Positions 34,015-45,187 of a stretch of 64,000 nt of DNA are shown here, in pieces. The stretch lies in NCBI GenBank assembly GCA_021234155.1, contig JAJEKV010000036.1, positions 2,910,996-2,974,995 of the forward strand, read 5' to 3'. A program made the translations under genes and the position numbers. The stretch's first letter is position 1; each line of letters starts with the position of its first letter. This DNA is from Isoetes taiwanensis. Taxonomy: Eukaryota; Streptophyta; Lycopodiopsida; Isoetales; Isoetaceae. A model generated the notes under the pieces. The model was given only the letters and a program-made list of their open reading frames with translations. It was not told the origin of the DNA and searched no databases.

Positions 34015-34335
34015 ATGGACACCAAAATTTTTGCAATTCTGAAACAGGAAGACAGATTATCTTGTGGTTTTCTAATTGGTCTATCCTCTGATCTCTGGCA
34101 CTCTCTCATCATCAGGGGCATCTTTCCTCACAGAAATTTTCAACTTGAATGTTCCTTTGTCCCGGGATGTGAAGAATTTGAGATACAAATTACGGATTCT
34201 TGGTTAGAGGAATTCATTGGTACTAAAAATATTGAAGCTACAGCTACTATTCGGGCATACTCAGAGCATTTAGACACAAGGATCACCATCAAATTGTACC
34301 CGGAAACAGAATTGGGAGATTTTTCATCAAATTAG
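34015..34335 (+). CDS. Small ORF upstream of LINE ORF1
   Basis: The ATG at 34,015 opens 106 codons ending at 34,335, 186 bp before ORF1. The product is acidic, with a Trp/Phe-bearing centre (FEIQITDSWLEEFIGTKNIE), and resembles nothing I know. Codon use looks like that of ORF1. It could be a LINE-encoded leader protein, the remains of a longer N-terminal ORF1 part, or a chance ORF; conservation in other copies would decide. Confidence 0.35.
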   Translation: MDTKIFAILKQEDRLSCGFLIGLSSDLWHSLIIRGIFPHRNFQLECSFVPGCEEFEIQITDSWLEEFIGTKNIEATATIRAYSEHLDTRITIKLYPETELGDFSSN

Positions 34336-34520
34336 GCAAAATGCTGGTGATATCTTTTCTGGCAATGATGGCTTTGAGGGGATTAATCACTCATCTCTTT
34401 AATAGATAGATGTTTTGTGTCTCTTTCATGCCAAACTCTGTTTAATTTTTTCATCTTCTTTCAAATTTTCCCTTCTCTGCGCTATTTCTGCCCTTTGTTG
34501 TTTTCTCCTGAGCCTTTACA

Positions 34521-36554
34521 ATGGATAAAAAAAACACTATTAGCCCTAAATTTCTCCATCTGTTCCACTCTTTCTCTGCTCTGTCGCCTGGAGACCGGAC
34601 TGTCATTCTTCACAAGTTAAGCTCCTTTCATAAAAATCCAAATGACTTCATTCTCTTTGGCAATTTCGCTAACTCTGCAGGTGAAACTCAGGCTATGGAT
34701 CCAAAGACTCATAAAACTCCAGTCTGGGATAATTTCACAAAAGATCCAGACATGTGGGGTCGTGTCCCTCTATTGGATCCAGTTTCACAGGTCCCTCTGC
34801 CATATGGAGTCCCGAAACCTAATGCAGAAATTCAGTCTGATGACACCTATGATGCTGCATTGAAGGAGCTTCGTCCAATTGAGGGCAACAAGCAAAAGCT
34901 TTACCATGGTATTTCCCTGAATATCCCTTCTGTTCATTCTAAAATTTCCTCTCTTAGGGATTCTGCTGTTCTTATTAAAGTCAATCGACCTGGAATACAA
35001 TTGGACAAGTTATGGTCTTTTTGCCTAAACCTACAAAAAGGAATTCTTATCAATGCCATGTATTGGTTAAATTTTCCTTTCATTACGGTGGAATGTGGCT
35101 CACAAAGAACTGCTAATTACCTTCTCAAATTGGGATCCCTTACCTTTGAATCAAACTTTCTGGCCTTTTTAAAATGGGATCCTAAATTAAATACTGAGGA
35201 TATGGAAAACTTTTGTGTAGCATCCACAACTCTGCAAGGTTTGAATCCAATCTATTGGAATGAGGACTGCTTCAAAATCCTATTTAATTCCATTGGTAAT
35301 TACATTTGTACTGAATATTCCACCTCCAGGTCTCCAAGAGCCTTTGTCCAACTTGACCTATCCAAAAATATCCCAACATCTATACCTTTCTTGGATGCCT
35401 TTGGCCAAAACACCAATCTATTATTGAGATGGGCTGGTTTACCCCCCCAATGTCAGAGTTGCTCGAGAAGACATTTTTGGTACAAAGAGTGTATTTCAAA
35501 TCATATAAATGCAGACACTCAGCATCAACAAAGTATTGAGAAATTGTCACTTTCTGATAAGGGAAATATTTCCAATGGAAACATTTCTAAAGATGCACTC
35601 AAGTCTGATAAGTCAGCAAATTCTACATTGACCAATCTCGAGGTCAAGCACAGTCAAGGTCAGCACTGGACTAGAGTCAATGGCAGTGTAAAGAGAATTA
35701 GGAATAACCAAATGAGGAAATTAGATGGCTCTGATAATCAGATGCACCATTCTAATAATTTCTCTCATTATCAGAAGACAAACTTTCACACTGAAACACA
35801 CTCAGGAAAAGTTCTCCAGAATTTTGAAAGGAATAAAGATAAGGGGAAGGCTTCTATGCAGGTTGATGAGTCAAGGACAGAGAAATTGCACAACATGTTG
35901 AATCAGGTAAGAGAATCTCACAAATTCTCTGATCATTTGGCCCATCCAAATGTAAGAGGTGTTCCATTAAATAATAAAAGCCATGCTTACCAGCAGCCAG
36001 CCATTATGAAGGGTCTGAAGATCTGTGACCAAATCTTAGCAGATAAGTACTCACTTGCTCCACAGATCAAATCTAAGGATGCTCAGCATTCAACAAGAAA
36101 ACATCTTCAAAGTGTCTCAGCAAATCTGCTTAATTGCAGACCTGACATAAACAGTGGTCAAGCTAAGGAAATAAGTTTATCTGCAGCAACAACTACTACA
36201 TCCCCAGGTGCCACAAATCTGCTGCAACCAAATTCACACTCAGATGCAGTCCAAACTGTTATACAACCTACCCTTCTGCTCGAAGGTTCAAAAGAAAATG
36301 TGGACTCCATCATTGACAAGGTTCACTGCTCGAACAAGTTCCAGGTACTTGCTAGCTTAAATGTTGACCAAGAATTAGATAACTTATTGAGTAATAAAGC
36401 AGATAAGCTATGTCAGGAAATGGCTCCTCCTCCACTTCATCCTTCACCTCAAGAAACTACCATTGCCAATTTTCATCCACATATTGACCCTTTAATTGAT
36501 TTATCCAAAATGTCCTCCCCTAAGCCCTGCTATTCATCATCTATATCAGGGTAG
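34521..36554 (+). CDS. LINE ORF1: DUF4283-like RNA-binding protein with zinc knuckle
   Basis: A 677-codon open frame from ATG 34,521 to TAG 36,552. Residues about 125-280 carry the DUF4283-type region of plant LINE/zinc-knuckle proteins (SKISSLRDSAVLIKVNRPG, LWSFCLNLQKGILINAMYW, LLRWAGLPPQC). A single zinc knuckle follows at residues about 312-325: CQSCSRRHFWYKEC, spaced C-2-C-3-H-5-C instead of the usual C-2-C-4-H-4-C. The C-terminal half is Ser/Asn/Lys-rich and probably disordered, with no further domain. In plant L1s this protein binds element RNA and forms the ribonucleoprotein. The frame may once have continued into the acidic segment at 37,159-37,596, now cut off by about 600 bp of non-coding sequence. 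Confidence 0.85.
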   Translation: MDKKNTISPKFLHLFHSFSALSPGDRTVILHKLSSFHKNPNDFILFGNFANSAGETQAMDPKTHKTPVWDNFTKDPDMWGRVPLLDPVSQVPLPYGVPKPNAEIQSDDTYDAALKELRPIEGNKQKLYHGISLNIPSVHSKISSLRDSAVLIKVNRPGIQLDKLWSFCLNLQKGILINAMYWLNFPFITVECGSQRTANYLLKLGSLTFESNFLAFLKWDPKLNTEDMENFCVASTTLQGLNPIYWNEDCFKILFNSIGNYICTEYSTSRSPRAFVQLDLSKNIPTSIPFLDAFGQNTNLLLRWAGLPPQCQSCSRRHFWYKECISNHINADTQHQQSIEKLSLSDKGNISNGNISKDALKSDKSANSTLTNLEVKHSQGQHWTRVNGSVKRIRNNQMRKLDGSDNQMHHSNNFSHYQKTNFHTETHSGKVLQNFERNKDKGKASMQVDESRTEKLHNMLNQVRESHKFSDHLAHPNVRGVPLNNKSHAYQQPAIMKGLKICDQILADKYSLAPQIKSKDAQHSTRKHLQSVSANLLNCRPDINSGQAKEISLSAATTTTSPGATNLLQPNSHSDAVQTVIQPTLLLEGSKENVDSIIDKVHCSNKFQVLASLNVDQELDNLLSNKADKLCQEMAPPPLHPSPQETTIANFHPHIDPLIDLSKMSSPKPCYSSSISG

Positions 36555-37158
36555 CCCTTAAGCACAAATTTTCATAGGTGTAATTTAGAATGTGAGGCGA
36601 ATCTTAGCTTTTTTCGATTAGTTATGTTTGCGATTTTGTTTCGGGTTTCAATTTGAGTTGTAGCAACCTTGGCGAATCTTTCACCCATCAAGCGATGGAA
36701 TATATACTTTTTTCTCAAGTAAAATTTGGGTCTACAATATATATTTGTTATGTCCGTATACAGTTGTAAGCGTAATGCTCACATAATGAATATATATGTT
36801 GCCAAACATTGGCATATGTGTCTATACAAGAGAAAGGCCAAGCTGATTAGTGTCAACAATGAAAACGACAATTAAAAAAACTCACCAAAATTCGTATTAA
36901 TTTTACATGATTTTAGGGGGTTAAGAGGCGATTTTAGAATAATTACCAAGAATAAAATTCACATGGGGGCGAATCCAAGAATCCATCATTTAGTGACATA
37001 GGCTAACTTATGAGTAGAGGGAGAAAATTTTGTAGACAAGGTGGCGATATTTTATTGGCACCACTCATAATTGATCCTACTCAACAATAGTGAGAAAAAA
37101 TGCAAATGTCCAAAAAAATAGCCTTTTGGCGATATTTCGAGCTTAAGGGCTACTCTGA
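36555..37158. other. Non-coding interruption between ORF1 segments
   Basis: About 600 bp with stops in all plus frames and different, AT-rich composition. It looks like an insertion into the 3' part of ORF1, but no terminal repeats, poly-A or clear target-site duplication were seen. Confidence 0.4.
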
Positions 37159-37596
37159 TCTATATCAAAGGAAGTTGAGGCCCAGATTGCAAGTTTGCAG
37201 GAAGGCTTGTTGTCTAATAGCAAGGAATTATGGTCTGCTCATGAGGTGGTTCAAGATACAGATGCAGAGGTTGATTTTGTTCAAGATTTTGTTCAAGAAA
37301 CACCAGTTCAAGGCATGGACACAGACCCTGGAGCTTCCAAACAACCTCTTTGCTCAGATGCTCAAACTCTGGAAACTCCAAATGGATGCAACAAGGAAAG
37401 CACTTCAGAGAGGCAAGTTCCCCTTTTCTATAATCTAAATGACATAGATCCTAAGGAAGATAATGTAAATTTATTTGAGTTTTTTCCTGGTGATTGCTCA
37501 GATAATGATAATGATAGTGATAAGGAAAATTGGGGAAGTGAGAGATTTCTGTCTCCTAATCCAGTTATCAAAAGCTCCAAGGGGGTTCCTAAATAA
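37159..37596 (+). pseudogene. Detached C-terminal segment of LINE ORF1
   Basis: An open frame (ISKEVEAQIASLQEGLLSNS, then an acidic DCSDNDNDSDKENWGSERF) to TAA at 37,594, without its own convincing start. Its Ser/Asn/Glu-rich style continues that of ORF1 and it sits immediately before the endonuclease ORF, where ORF1 normally ends. Confidence 0.5.
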
Positions 37597-37740
37597 AAAA
37601 AAAAAAGAAAAAAACTTCTGCCAACCCAAATATTTTATCCTATCTGCAAAAGACTCCAGCTGAGAATACTAGGAGCAAAAAGAACAGGAAATTCAAATCA
37701 TAGACTTATCTCCTAGTTCCTATATAGCTTCTGGTTTCCA

Positions 37741-38892
37741 ATGAAAATAATTACTTGGAATGTTAGGGGAGCCAAAGGCCCAATAAAAAGAAGAAGAATT
37801 ATCTCTCAGCTCAGACATTATAAAGCTGACATAATTTTACTTCAAGAAACTAAACTTCCTAAATTCGAAAGTTCTAGCCTATCTGATTGGATTTATCCGG
37901 GCTCCTCATCCATTTGGATTGAAGCCTCTGGTACTAGTGGTGGCCTCATCACAATTTGGAAATCTATGACTCATGTCTCTTATTTCAATAGTCCCAGTAA
38001 ATGTTGGCAGTCAGTGATTTTCTCAATTAACAACTCTAGCTTTGGGGTCATTAATGTATATGCTCCCACAAATCCAAAAGATAGAGAAACTATCTGGCCT
38101 GAAATTAACACTTGGATATCTTCTCAACCTCAAATGGACTGGGTCATCTCTGGAGATTTCAACAACACACCAAATTGGGACATGAAGCTAGGAAACATAA
38201 TTAATATGTCCACTACTGAGAGAGAAAATTGGGATACTCTTTTTTTTTTTTTTTATTGAAGGACGTCAGTCTATTTACCATCACATCATGAGTACAGTAG
38301 CTACATCACATTCTACATATCACATGTAAGCCAACCCACTACCTAGCCGCGATACCTTATGCTAGGAGCTGCTTTGCATGTGATTATCGAGTACATATGG
38401 CAGGTTTAAGGTCTCTACCACAGGACCGGTTGGTCATACTTGAACCCGTGACCTCGGGGCAATGGATTTTAAGGTCCCCATTACTAGACCGATATTGGCC
38501 AGGTTTGAACCCGTGACCTCGGGTGTGGCAGTTTAAGGTCCTGCCACTAGACCATGCCCCGAAGGGATACTCTTATTTCTGATACAAACTTGATCTATGT
38601 ACCTTCTTCAACAGCAAACTATACTTGGTCAAATAAACAGAAGAACTCTAACAGAGTTTACTGTGCCCTTGATAGATTCTATGTCTCTAATTCTGTTACT
38701 TCCTTCTGGGATAATTGCTATGTGGTCAGTGATGAGACTACCTCTATCTCTGATCACCAACCTCAATTTCTTCACACAAGCCACCTTTTGTGTCTTCCAA
38801 GAGATGGGAATGTTCCTTTTAAATTCAATTGTTCTCTTTTACATAATGAGCATTTCTGCCTGGATTTCAAGAACTTCCTTATTTCTCTTTAA
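37741..38892 (+). pseudogene. LINE ORF2 endonuclease domain, split by a SINE
   Basis: ATG 37,741 begins with MKIITWNVRGAKG, the N-terminus of apurinic-type (EEP) endonucleases of plant L1s. Landmarks: ILLQETKLPK (catalytic Glu), VINVYAPTNPKDRE, DWVISGDFNNTP (Asp/Asn pair), then after the insertion YTWSNKQKNSNRVYCALDRF and the SDHQPQ block with the catalytic His. The domain nicks target DNA for target-primed reverse transcription. The SINE at 38,242-38,563 cuts it between NWDTL and ISDT; the flanking frames match exactly across one copy of the 11-bp duplication. The frame ends at TAA 38,890 before the reverse transcriptase. Confidence 0.85.
38231..38574 (-). mobile_element. tRNA-derived SINE with repeated heads, with target-site duplication
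   Basis: The insert is flanked by direct repeats GGGATACTCTT (38,231-38,241 and 38,564-38,574). It runs on the minus strand from a head at 38,563 to an oligo-A tail seen as a T-run at 38,242. Head 1 has box A TGGTCTAGTGG (38,544-38,554) and box B GGTCACGGGTTCAAACC (38,502-38,518). Head 2 repeats this as GGTCTAGTAATGG and GGTCACGGGTTCAAG (38,439-38,453). A third, partial box A-like copy (CCGGTCCTGTGGTAGAGACC) is at about 38,411-38,430. No LINE-derived tail is evident. The SINE likely used a LINE machinery and inserted after the host LINE was already present. Confidence 0.88.
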
Positions 38893-38945
38893 AATGGTAA
38901 TAATTCTGATATCTCTGCTAATAGTCTTCTAATGGTTCTCAAACT

Positions 38946-41304
38946 ATGAAAGGTTTTTATTCGAAGATCAAGCAGATGAAATCCTGGATCAAAAATTGGT
39001 CCAAATCTATTTATATGGAGAAGTCTAGACAGAAAGAAGTTCTTTACAGTCAAATGAGAGATCTTAGATCTAAACTCCAATCTGAACCTCACAACATAAA
39101 TCTTCAGGTTGGGGAGGAAATCTTGGAAAACAAGATTAAATCAATTGAGGAGATTGAGGCTAAGAGTTATGCCATCAAATGCAAGATCAAATATAATAAA
39201 GAAATGGATAGTGGTAGTTCTAAATTCTTCTACAGAACTGCTAGAAATAGATTGCTCAATAATTCCATTATTAAGGTCCAATCTGAGAATGGTACTAGTA
39301 TTGAAACTCCTTCTGATATTAAGACTTTCTTCCATGACCAATATGCTGCCTTATTCAAAGAGAGTGATCCCAATGCTCACATTTTATCAAAAAGGAATTC
39401 TTTTCTTTCTCAAATTAGTCAAATTATTCCTAATAATGACAGCTTAATGGATGATTCAATTGCTGCCATTCCAACTGAGCAAGAAATATTTAATGTTCTT
39501 ATGAGTTTCAGTAAAGGCAAATCCCCTGGACCTGATGGCATTCCCCCTGAGTTATACATTCATTTCTGGGATGTTCTAAAGCAAGACATTGTTAAATTGG
39601 TACATGGCTTCTGGAAGGCTGATCACTTGCACTCCTCCATCTCTGCTGGCTTCATTACTTTGATTCCAAAGGTTGACAAGCCTATTTCTTTCTCTGACTG
39701 GAGACCTATTTCCTTAACCAAGGCAATCTGCTTTCTTACCCAATAGATTCATTCTGGACAACTTCATTGTGGCTATGGAGGGCCTGCACTGGAATAGAAT
39801 ATCCTCTCAGAAATGTGTTCTTCTAAAATTAGATTTCAAGAGAGCCTTTGATTCTGTCAACTGGGATTTCTTGGAATTTGCTTTGAAGAAAATTGGTTTC
39901 AATCATAAAATCATCTCATTGATTTTTGGTCTAAACTCCATGGCAAATTCTGCAGTCTTGATTAATGGCTCTCCCTCCACTTTCTTCAAGCTAGCTCGAG
40001 GGGTCAGGCAAGGTTGCCCTCTAGCCCCATATTTATATCTAGTTGTGGCTGAAATGCTATCTAAAGCTATGGCTTTCCACTAGAACAGTGGACACATTAA
40101 AGGCCTTGATCTTCCTGATAATAATGGCAGCCTGATTCTCTCTCAGTATGCAGATGATACATTTGCTTTTTTAGAATCCAATCCTGAGAATATTGCTAAG
40201 TTTCTGGATATTATTGATTCCTTCTCTGCTGCCTCTGGTATCTTTCTAAATGTTGGTAAAAGTATTATTATTGGGAACTCTACTCATGATACTCTTTGTG
40301 GAATTAAAGTTCTCGATCCCATGCAAGCAACCAAGCTTCCAGGTATGCCTTTATCTCTCAGTCCAAATATTAAAGGTCTCTGGGATCCTATTATTCAGAG
40401 AATTAGGAAAAAATTGAATTTCTTCAGGAGCACTCTCTCTCTGGCTGGCAGGACCATAATTGCAAATTCTGTTCTGTCTGCTTCTCATATTTTCTACTCC
40501 TCTGCTCTGGTGGCACCTAAGTGTATTTATAAAGAGCTTGAGAAGACCATCAGAAACTTCATTTGGAAAGGCAATCATTCAGTCAATTGGGACACTGTCA
40601 CTCGAGAGAAAAAATATGGAGGCCTTGGCTGTAAAAATTTATACCTCCAAGCATGTGCCTTGGCTGGCAAATTTATCTGGAGAACTTTAAATGGGAACAA
40701 TTCTTTAGCTTCAATTTTCATCAGATACTGGCTGAAATGTTCTTATCCAGATGGACATCCTACTATTAATCATTCTCTACCTGAGTCTGCTTTCTGCATT
40801 TTACATCCAGGCAGCAACACATCTCCCCTTATGCAAAACATGATTAGAGCTTGGAATGTGGTGCAAAATTGTTTTGATGAACCAAACTTGGAAGATCATC
40901 ACATGAACTCATCTCTGTTTTGGTCTGCTGGATTCAAGGATAATTATGGGAATACCTTGGCTATTAGACATCCCAAAATATATAAAAAATGGCAACATCA
41001 TAATATCACTCATGTCAAAAATCTGTTTTCCAATGGGCATCTCATCTCCTGGACCAATCTTAGGAGATTAATTCAAGGCACATCTAGTGATAAATCTGTC
41101 TATACTCATCTCAGAAATATCCTCAATAGGAATCTTCTTTCACTGGATGATGGAAATGGTCTTCTCTGGAAAATTGATGGAATCAGTAAATATAAAGTCA
41201 ATAAAGTTTATGCTCGACTAAATCACAAGACTGCTCATGTTAAAGCTAGGTCAAAGTGGTCTCTAACAGAGGATGAATGTAATAGATTATTCAACAATAC
41301 TTGA
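38946..41304 (+). pseudogene. LINE ORF2 reverse transcriptase and thumb
   Basis: Three frame-joined segments: 38,946-39,746, 39,745-40,083 and 40,084-41,304. Blocks in order: linker with MDSGSSKFFYRTARNR, then FSKGKSPGPDGIPPELYIHF, FITLIPKVDKPISFSDWRPI, (deletion), FLPNRFILDNFIVAMEGLHW, LKLDFKRAFDSVNWDFLEFA, ARGVRQGCPLAPYLYLVVAE, LSQYADDTFAF, and the thumb with NFIWKGNHSVNWDTV. YADD is intact. About 35 codons between RPISL and the FLPNR block are missing, out of frame, and TAG stands at 40,081. The enzyme would be dead. Block wording is plant L1, unlike the minus-strand LINE at 16.5 kb. Confidence 0.88.
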
Positions 41305-42743
41305 AATCCCATCGCCCTCCCAAAGTAAATTACTTTGTGTGGTTGGTTGCTCGTAAAAGTCCGCCAAATCTTGTTGCTCATTAAAAGAGAAATTCTGCCA
41401 TTAGACCCGAAAGTGTCAATCTAATTGTTCGAAAGTGAGGAAACCATGCAACACATTTTTGATTGCCCCAAGCTCTCTTTTTGGAAATGGTTTTACAAAG
41501 AATTTGGTAATTTATTCAATATGCAAAATCCATTTAACTTGCTAAAGTGGATACGTAATAATGATGCTTTTTAAAAACACCATTATGTTCAACGCCTTTA
41601 TGGAACATCCGAAAGCAAGGAATAGGATTGTGCATGGTCATAAAAACTTCTCCATATTCGATCAAAATGCATTTCCAATTAGATTTAGAAGCTTTTGGTA
41701 ACCGCTTCACAAAAGTAAAGTCAGCAGATTCTTATGACAGAAATGGGATGGAGTTGGTAAATTTGTTGGTGGCTTCAATATTTTGTTTCAAAACTTGATG
41801 TAATTAATTCTAATGCCCTTTTTTCCGATGTCATTGATAGAGTATCCGAATTTCTCAAGGGGGAAGGCAGGACCAAATTTGATACAATGCTAAGCTATCA
41901 TGAAGCTACTCTATACAGCAACAACACAAGTGTTACAGATTTGAAGCCTCCAGGGCCTAATGCATCAGCAGATGAATTGAAACTCTACCAGGTCAGATTA
42001 AACAGTAATGAAAACTCTTGGGCCAAAATTTATCATAGTGGAAGTCGCATGCATGTACCGTGATCTTCAACTTTTTGTTCATGTATCACTACTCTTTGAC
42101 CGATAGATGTACCGCCAGATATAGGGAGTTATACTACTCTCATAAGATGTTAGCAGATTTGTATGGCACATTGCTCCTCCTCATGGGAAAAGGTGATCTT
42201 CACTCATTGCTGATGGAGAATGGATCAGAATATAACAGCTATCACTTTGGTACAGATAAAGGCTTCTACTGGGTCTACAATGCCATATTTGATCAGAAAA
42301 TGCAGGAATGAGACTCCCTAGCCAAAACTTTCATCCCGAGTTTCAAATACCTATAGTTCCCTTCTCATTGGCACCAAATCTCCTGTCAACAGCTCATCTG
42401 CTAGTACTCAATATTGTATCTATTGCTTGTCTAACTACAAGCTCTAGCATTTTGCTTGGCTTTTTGTTCATGCAGGTTTTGGTCTTCTGGTCACAGTAGG
42501 GAGTTGTGATTTCTGCCCTCTCACAAAGGGCAAGGCACTTCATATTCTCGCATTATCTCTCAAACTTGGTGCAGCTGGTGTGAAGTTTCTAGTTTTTGTT
42601 CACAAACTTGAAGATACACTTTATCATATTATCATTATCCTGTTTAAACTTATTTAACTCTGGTGGCTGCTGATATGGATTTTTCCCATCAGTCACAATA
42701 TTTGTATGGCTTTAATTAATTAATGGAAAAAACACCTACTCTC
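41305..42743 (+). pseudogene. Degenerate ORF2 C-terminus and LINE 3' UTR
   Basis: Shifted frames give VNYFVWLVAR and MQHIFDCPKLSFWKWFYKEF (zf-RVT-like, H..(F)DC..), then an open stretch FDTMLSYHEATLYSNNTSVT near 41,880. Near 42,500-42,620, KGKALHILALSLKLGAAGVK faintly resembles the RNase H region found at the end of some plant L1s. Beyond 42,650 there is only AT-rich 3' UTR. The RNase H suggestion is weak. Confidence 0.5.
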
Positions 42744-42760
42744 AAAAAAAAAAAAAAAAA
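42744..42760 (+). other. LINE poly-A tail
   Basis: An A-run directly after ACACCTACTCTC marks the 3' end of the plus-strand LINE. The following sequence changes abruptly to GC-richer GAAGCGACTAGGCGAACC. Confidence 0.75.
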
Positions 42761-45187
42761 GAAGCGACTAGGCGAACCGAGCCGATGACGATTCAACTAA
42801 GCGAGCCGAGCCGATGACTTGCATGCAACTTGGTGAACCCAAGGATCGATGATTCAAAGAACAACTGCAGAAGAGAACAACTCCAGAGGAGTATAGCCAA
42901 AGGAATCGCGCACAACCTCAAGAGACGCCTCCAAATAGCTTCAAGCACCATGAAGGGGGAACAATTACCGCCCAAGAATAGGATCAGGAAGCAGACCGAA
43001 ATGTCAAAGCATCAACGACCAGCACACCTTTAGTTAGAATGTGATGCAAAGCGTGTTGTGCCATAGCTGACAAACACCGGAGCTGATGTACAAATAGGAG
43101 GATATAGATCGTCAACACCATTGCACCGGGAGGAACACCGATGACATTGCCAAGGAGTAGGTGTGCAACTCGAAGGGAGGCACAAGGAGACCTAATAGCT
43201 CTAGTAGTAATTTAATTATGTAAGCTATATGCTTTGCATATATAGTTCCCTTGTTATTCCTTCCCTCCCATAGCGTAACAGATCAAAGGAAGAGATGTTA
43301 GGCAATTTGCAGGGGTGAAGCAATCAACATCCTCAACACTCTTAGGGCAACACAATAACGACAAGAGGACTCGACGTATGAGATGATGATGGAGTCGAAG
43401 AAACAATATCGGATACAGAGTCGTCCTTTGGCTGCCAAGATAAAGAGTTCAAGATGAAAGATCTTTTGCAACGGCACCACCTTCAGGCTTTTGAAAAGCG
43501 GAATGGAAGATTTCAAGTGATCAACTACACCATCAAGCCACCAGCAATGAGAGGCTTTTAACGAACAAAGTCAACCTCTACATCAAAGAGGAGCCACCGT
43601 CAAGGAGACTGAAGTATCGAGCGACTCGAAAGAACGTTACCTTGCTACTTCAAGCAGGCAACGAGTGGATGAGCTTCTAGCAAGCTTGAGGATCTAAGGC
43701 CATGGGGCCTAGTAGGTTAAATGTAGGGACGGTAACATCCATATTGGGATTAGAAGGCATTGCGGGATATTCTCCGTCGAAAGGATTGCCCCAAGATTGG
43801 GCTAAGCGTCAAGGATTGGGAAGGAAATACATAGGAGTGACTAAAATTATACACGATTGTTAACAGACATCCAACATATTGAAACCACTTGGTGAGATTG
43901 ATCACCTTGCTAAGAAGAAATCATTACTAGGATAATTGTTGACCATGTATAAAGCTAGTACCTCCAAAAGAATAATCCAACCGAAAGAAAAGAAGTAATC
44001 TAACAAGTCCGGCCAACTTGTTACGATGGCATCAATTCGATTGGTAGGAATATTCCAAGAGTTTAAATAACTAAGAAAGGGAGAATCTCTAGAATACAAA
44101 AGAATAGTACATGCAAGGTACATTTAAAATAAGAGTTATAGTAATCAAATAGTCTTTTGAGACAAAAGGAATTGTCATGATGACAAAACCTTGTGGTTTA
44201 GAATCGTTCTAACTAAGTAGGTAACCCATAACTATATTGAAATAAATGATAACATAATATGTGCATCCATTAGATGGTTATATATGTTAGCTAAGGCGAG
44301 TAAATTAATGCGCTAAGTAAGAAGCGTATAACCTCTTAAGGGGCGAGAATAGATATGACGTTGTGTACAACGTCATTGAAAGGGTGCAGGACCATTTTCT
44401 TTTCGAAGAAAGTGCCATCAATCTTATGATTGAACATACTTGCATCTTAGGGATTGAAGGGCCATCGAATTGACTGAATAGAGGCGAAGCGAATGAATAG
44501 GAGGCCTTCAACTTGCAATACTGACGTGGTAGCTAACTACACCAATGAAGTGGAGCAAAAGTATGGGAGCAATGCAACGACCAAGTCATCTCCAAATTAC
44601 TCCACGCCGGCTCAATGGGTGGATGCGTTCTAGCATTAGGTAAGGTGTGCGCATGTATTATAAGCTTTAATGTGTCTTATTGATATGTTAAATATAGATC
44701 CTAATAACTGCATAGAAGTTGTCGTAGGTATATGTATCATAGGGAAATAAGTTAAATAACAACGATAATGTGAGGTAGCATGTTAATTAATCCTTCGCAA
44801 GGATGCAATTCCTTCCAAGGTTAGCTATATGACCTCGGGGTCCTTATAAATATGAAAATAGAATTCAGATATACTTAAGTGCATCTTAAGGATATACTTC
44901 CAAGGGTAATGCAGCAGGACCCAAGGAAGAGAATAAGAAGCACATCTAATTCTTGTGTATGATAATTAAAACCTTGTCTATGTAACAATAGGTCTAAATC
45001 AGGGTTATTGTTTAAATAATCGCGATCTAAAAGTCATTAAATATTGTAAAGCTTAGAGTAAATATAATTGTACTATCGGAAGTAATGTATCCGATACTAT
45101 AATAATGTTAATTCATAAATATTACCTTAGGATAATTATGTTAATTGCATGCATTTAAGGAGCCAGCAGAAATCATGCAGGTTTCAA
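42761..45187 (+). other. Probable internal region of a non-autonomous LTR element
   Basis: No gag or pol frame is visible over 2.4 kb. The stretch lies immediately upstream of sequence shared with the chromovirus 3' internal region (from 45,188) and of LTR-3, so by position it may be internal sequence replacing gag-pol. Early parts (42,765-42,840) contain two copies of an AAGCGA/GAGCCGATGA unit. Origin remains uncertain. Confidence 0.35.

Larger units (their letters stand above)
33900..42760 (+). mobile_element. Long plant L1-type LINE, inactive
   Basis: Order on one strand: small ORF, ORF1 with a DUF4283-like domain and zinc knuckle, endonuclease, reverse transcriptase, thumb and zinc region, possible RNase H remnant, 3' UTR and an A-run at 42,744-42,760. 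The 5' boundary is a guess because I found no target-site duplication. Disabling changes: a SINE in the endonuclease (38,231-38,574), an out-of-frame deletion in the reverse transcriptase at about 39,725, a TAG at 40,081 where W is likely, an ORF1 interrupted at 36.55-37.16 kb, and a disrupted 3' third. ORF1 is open for 677 codons, so the insertion is not very old. Confidence 0.85.
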
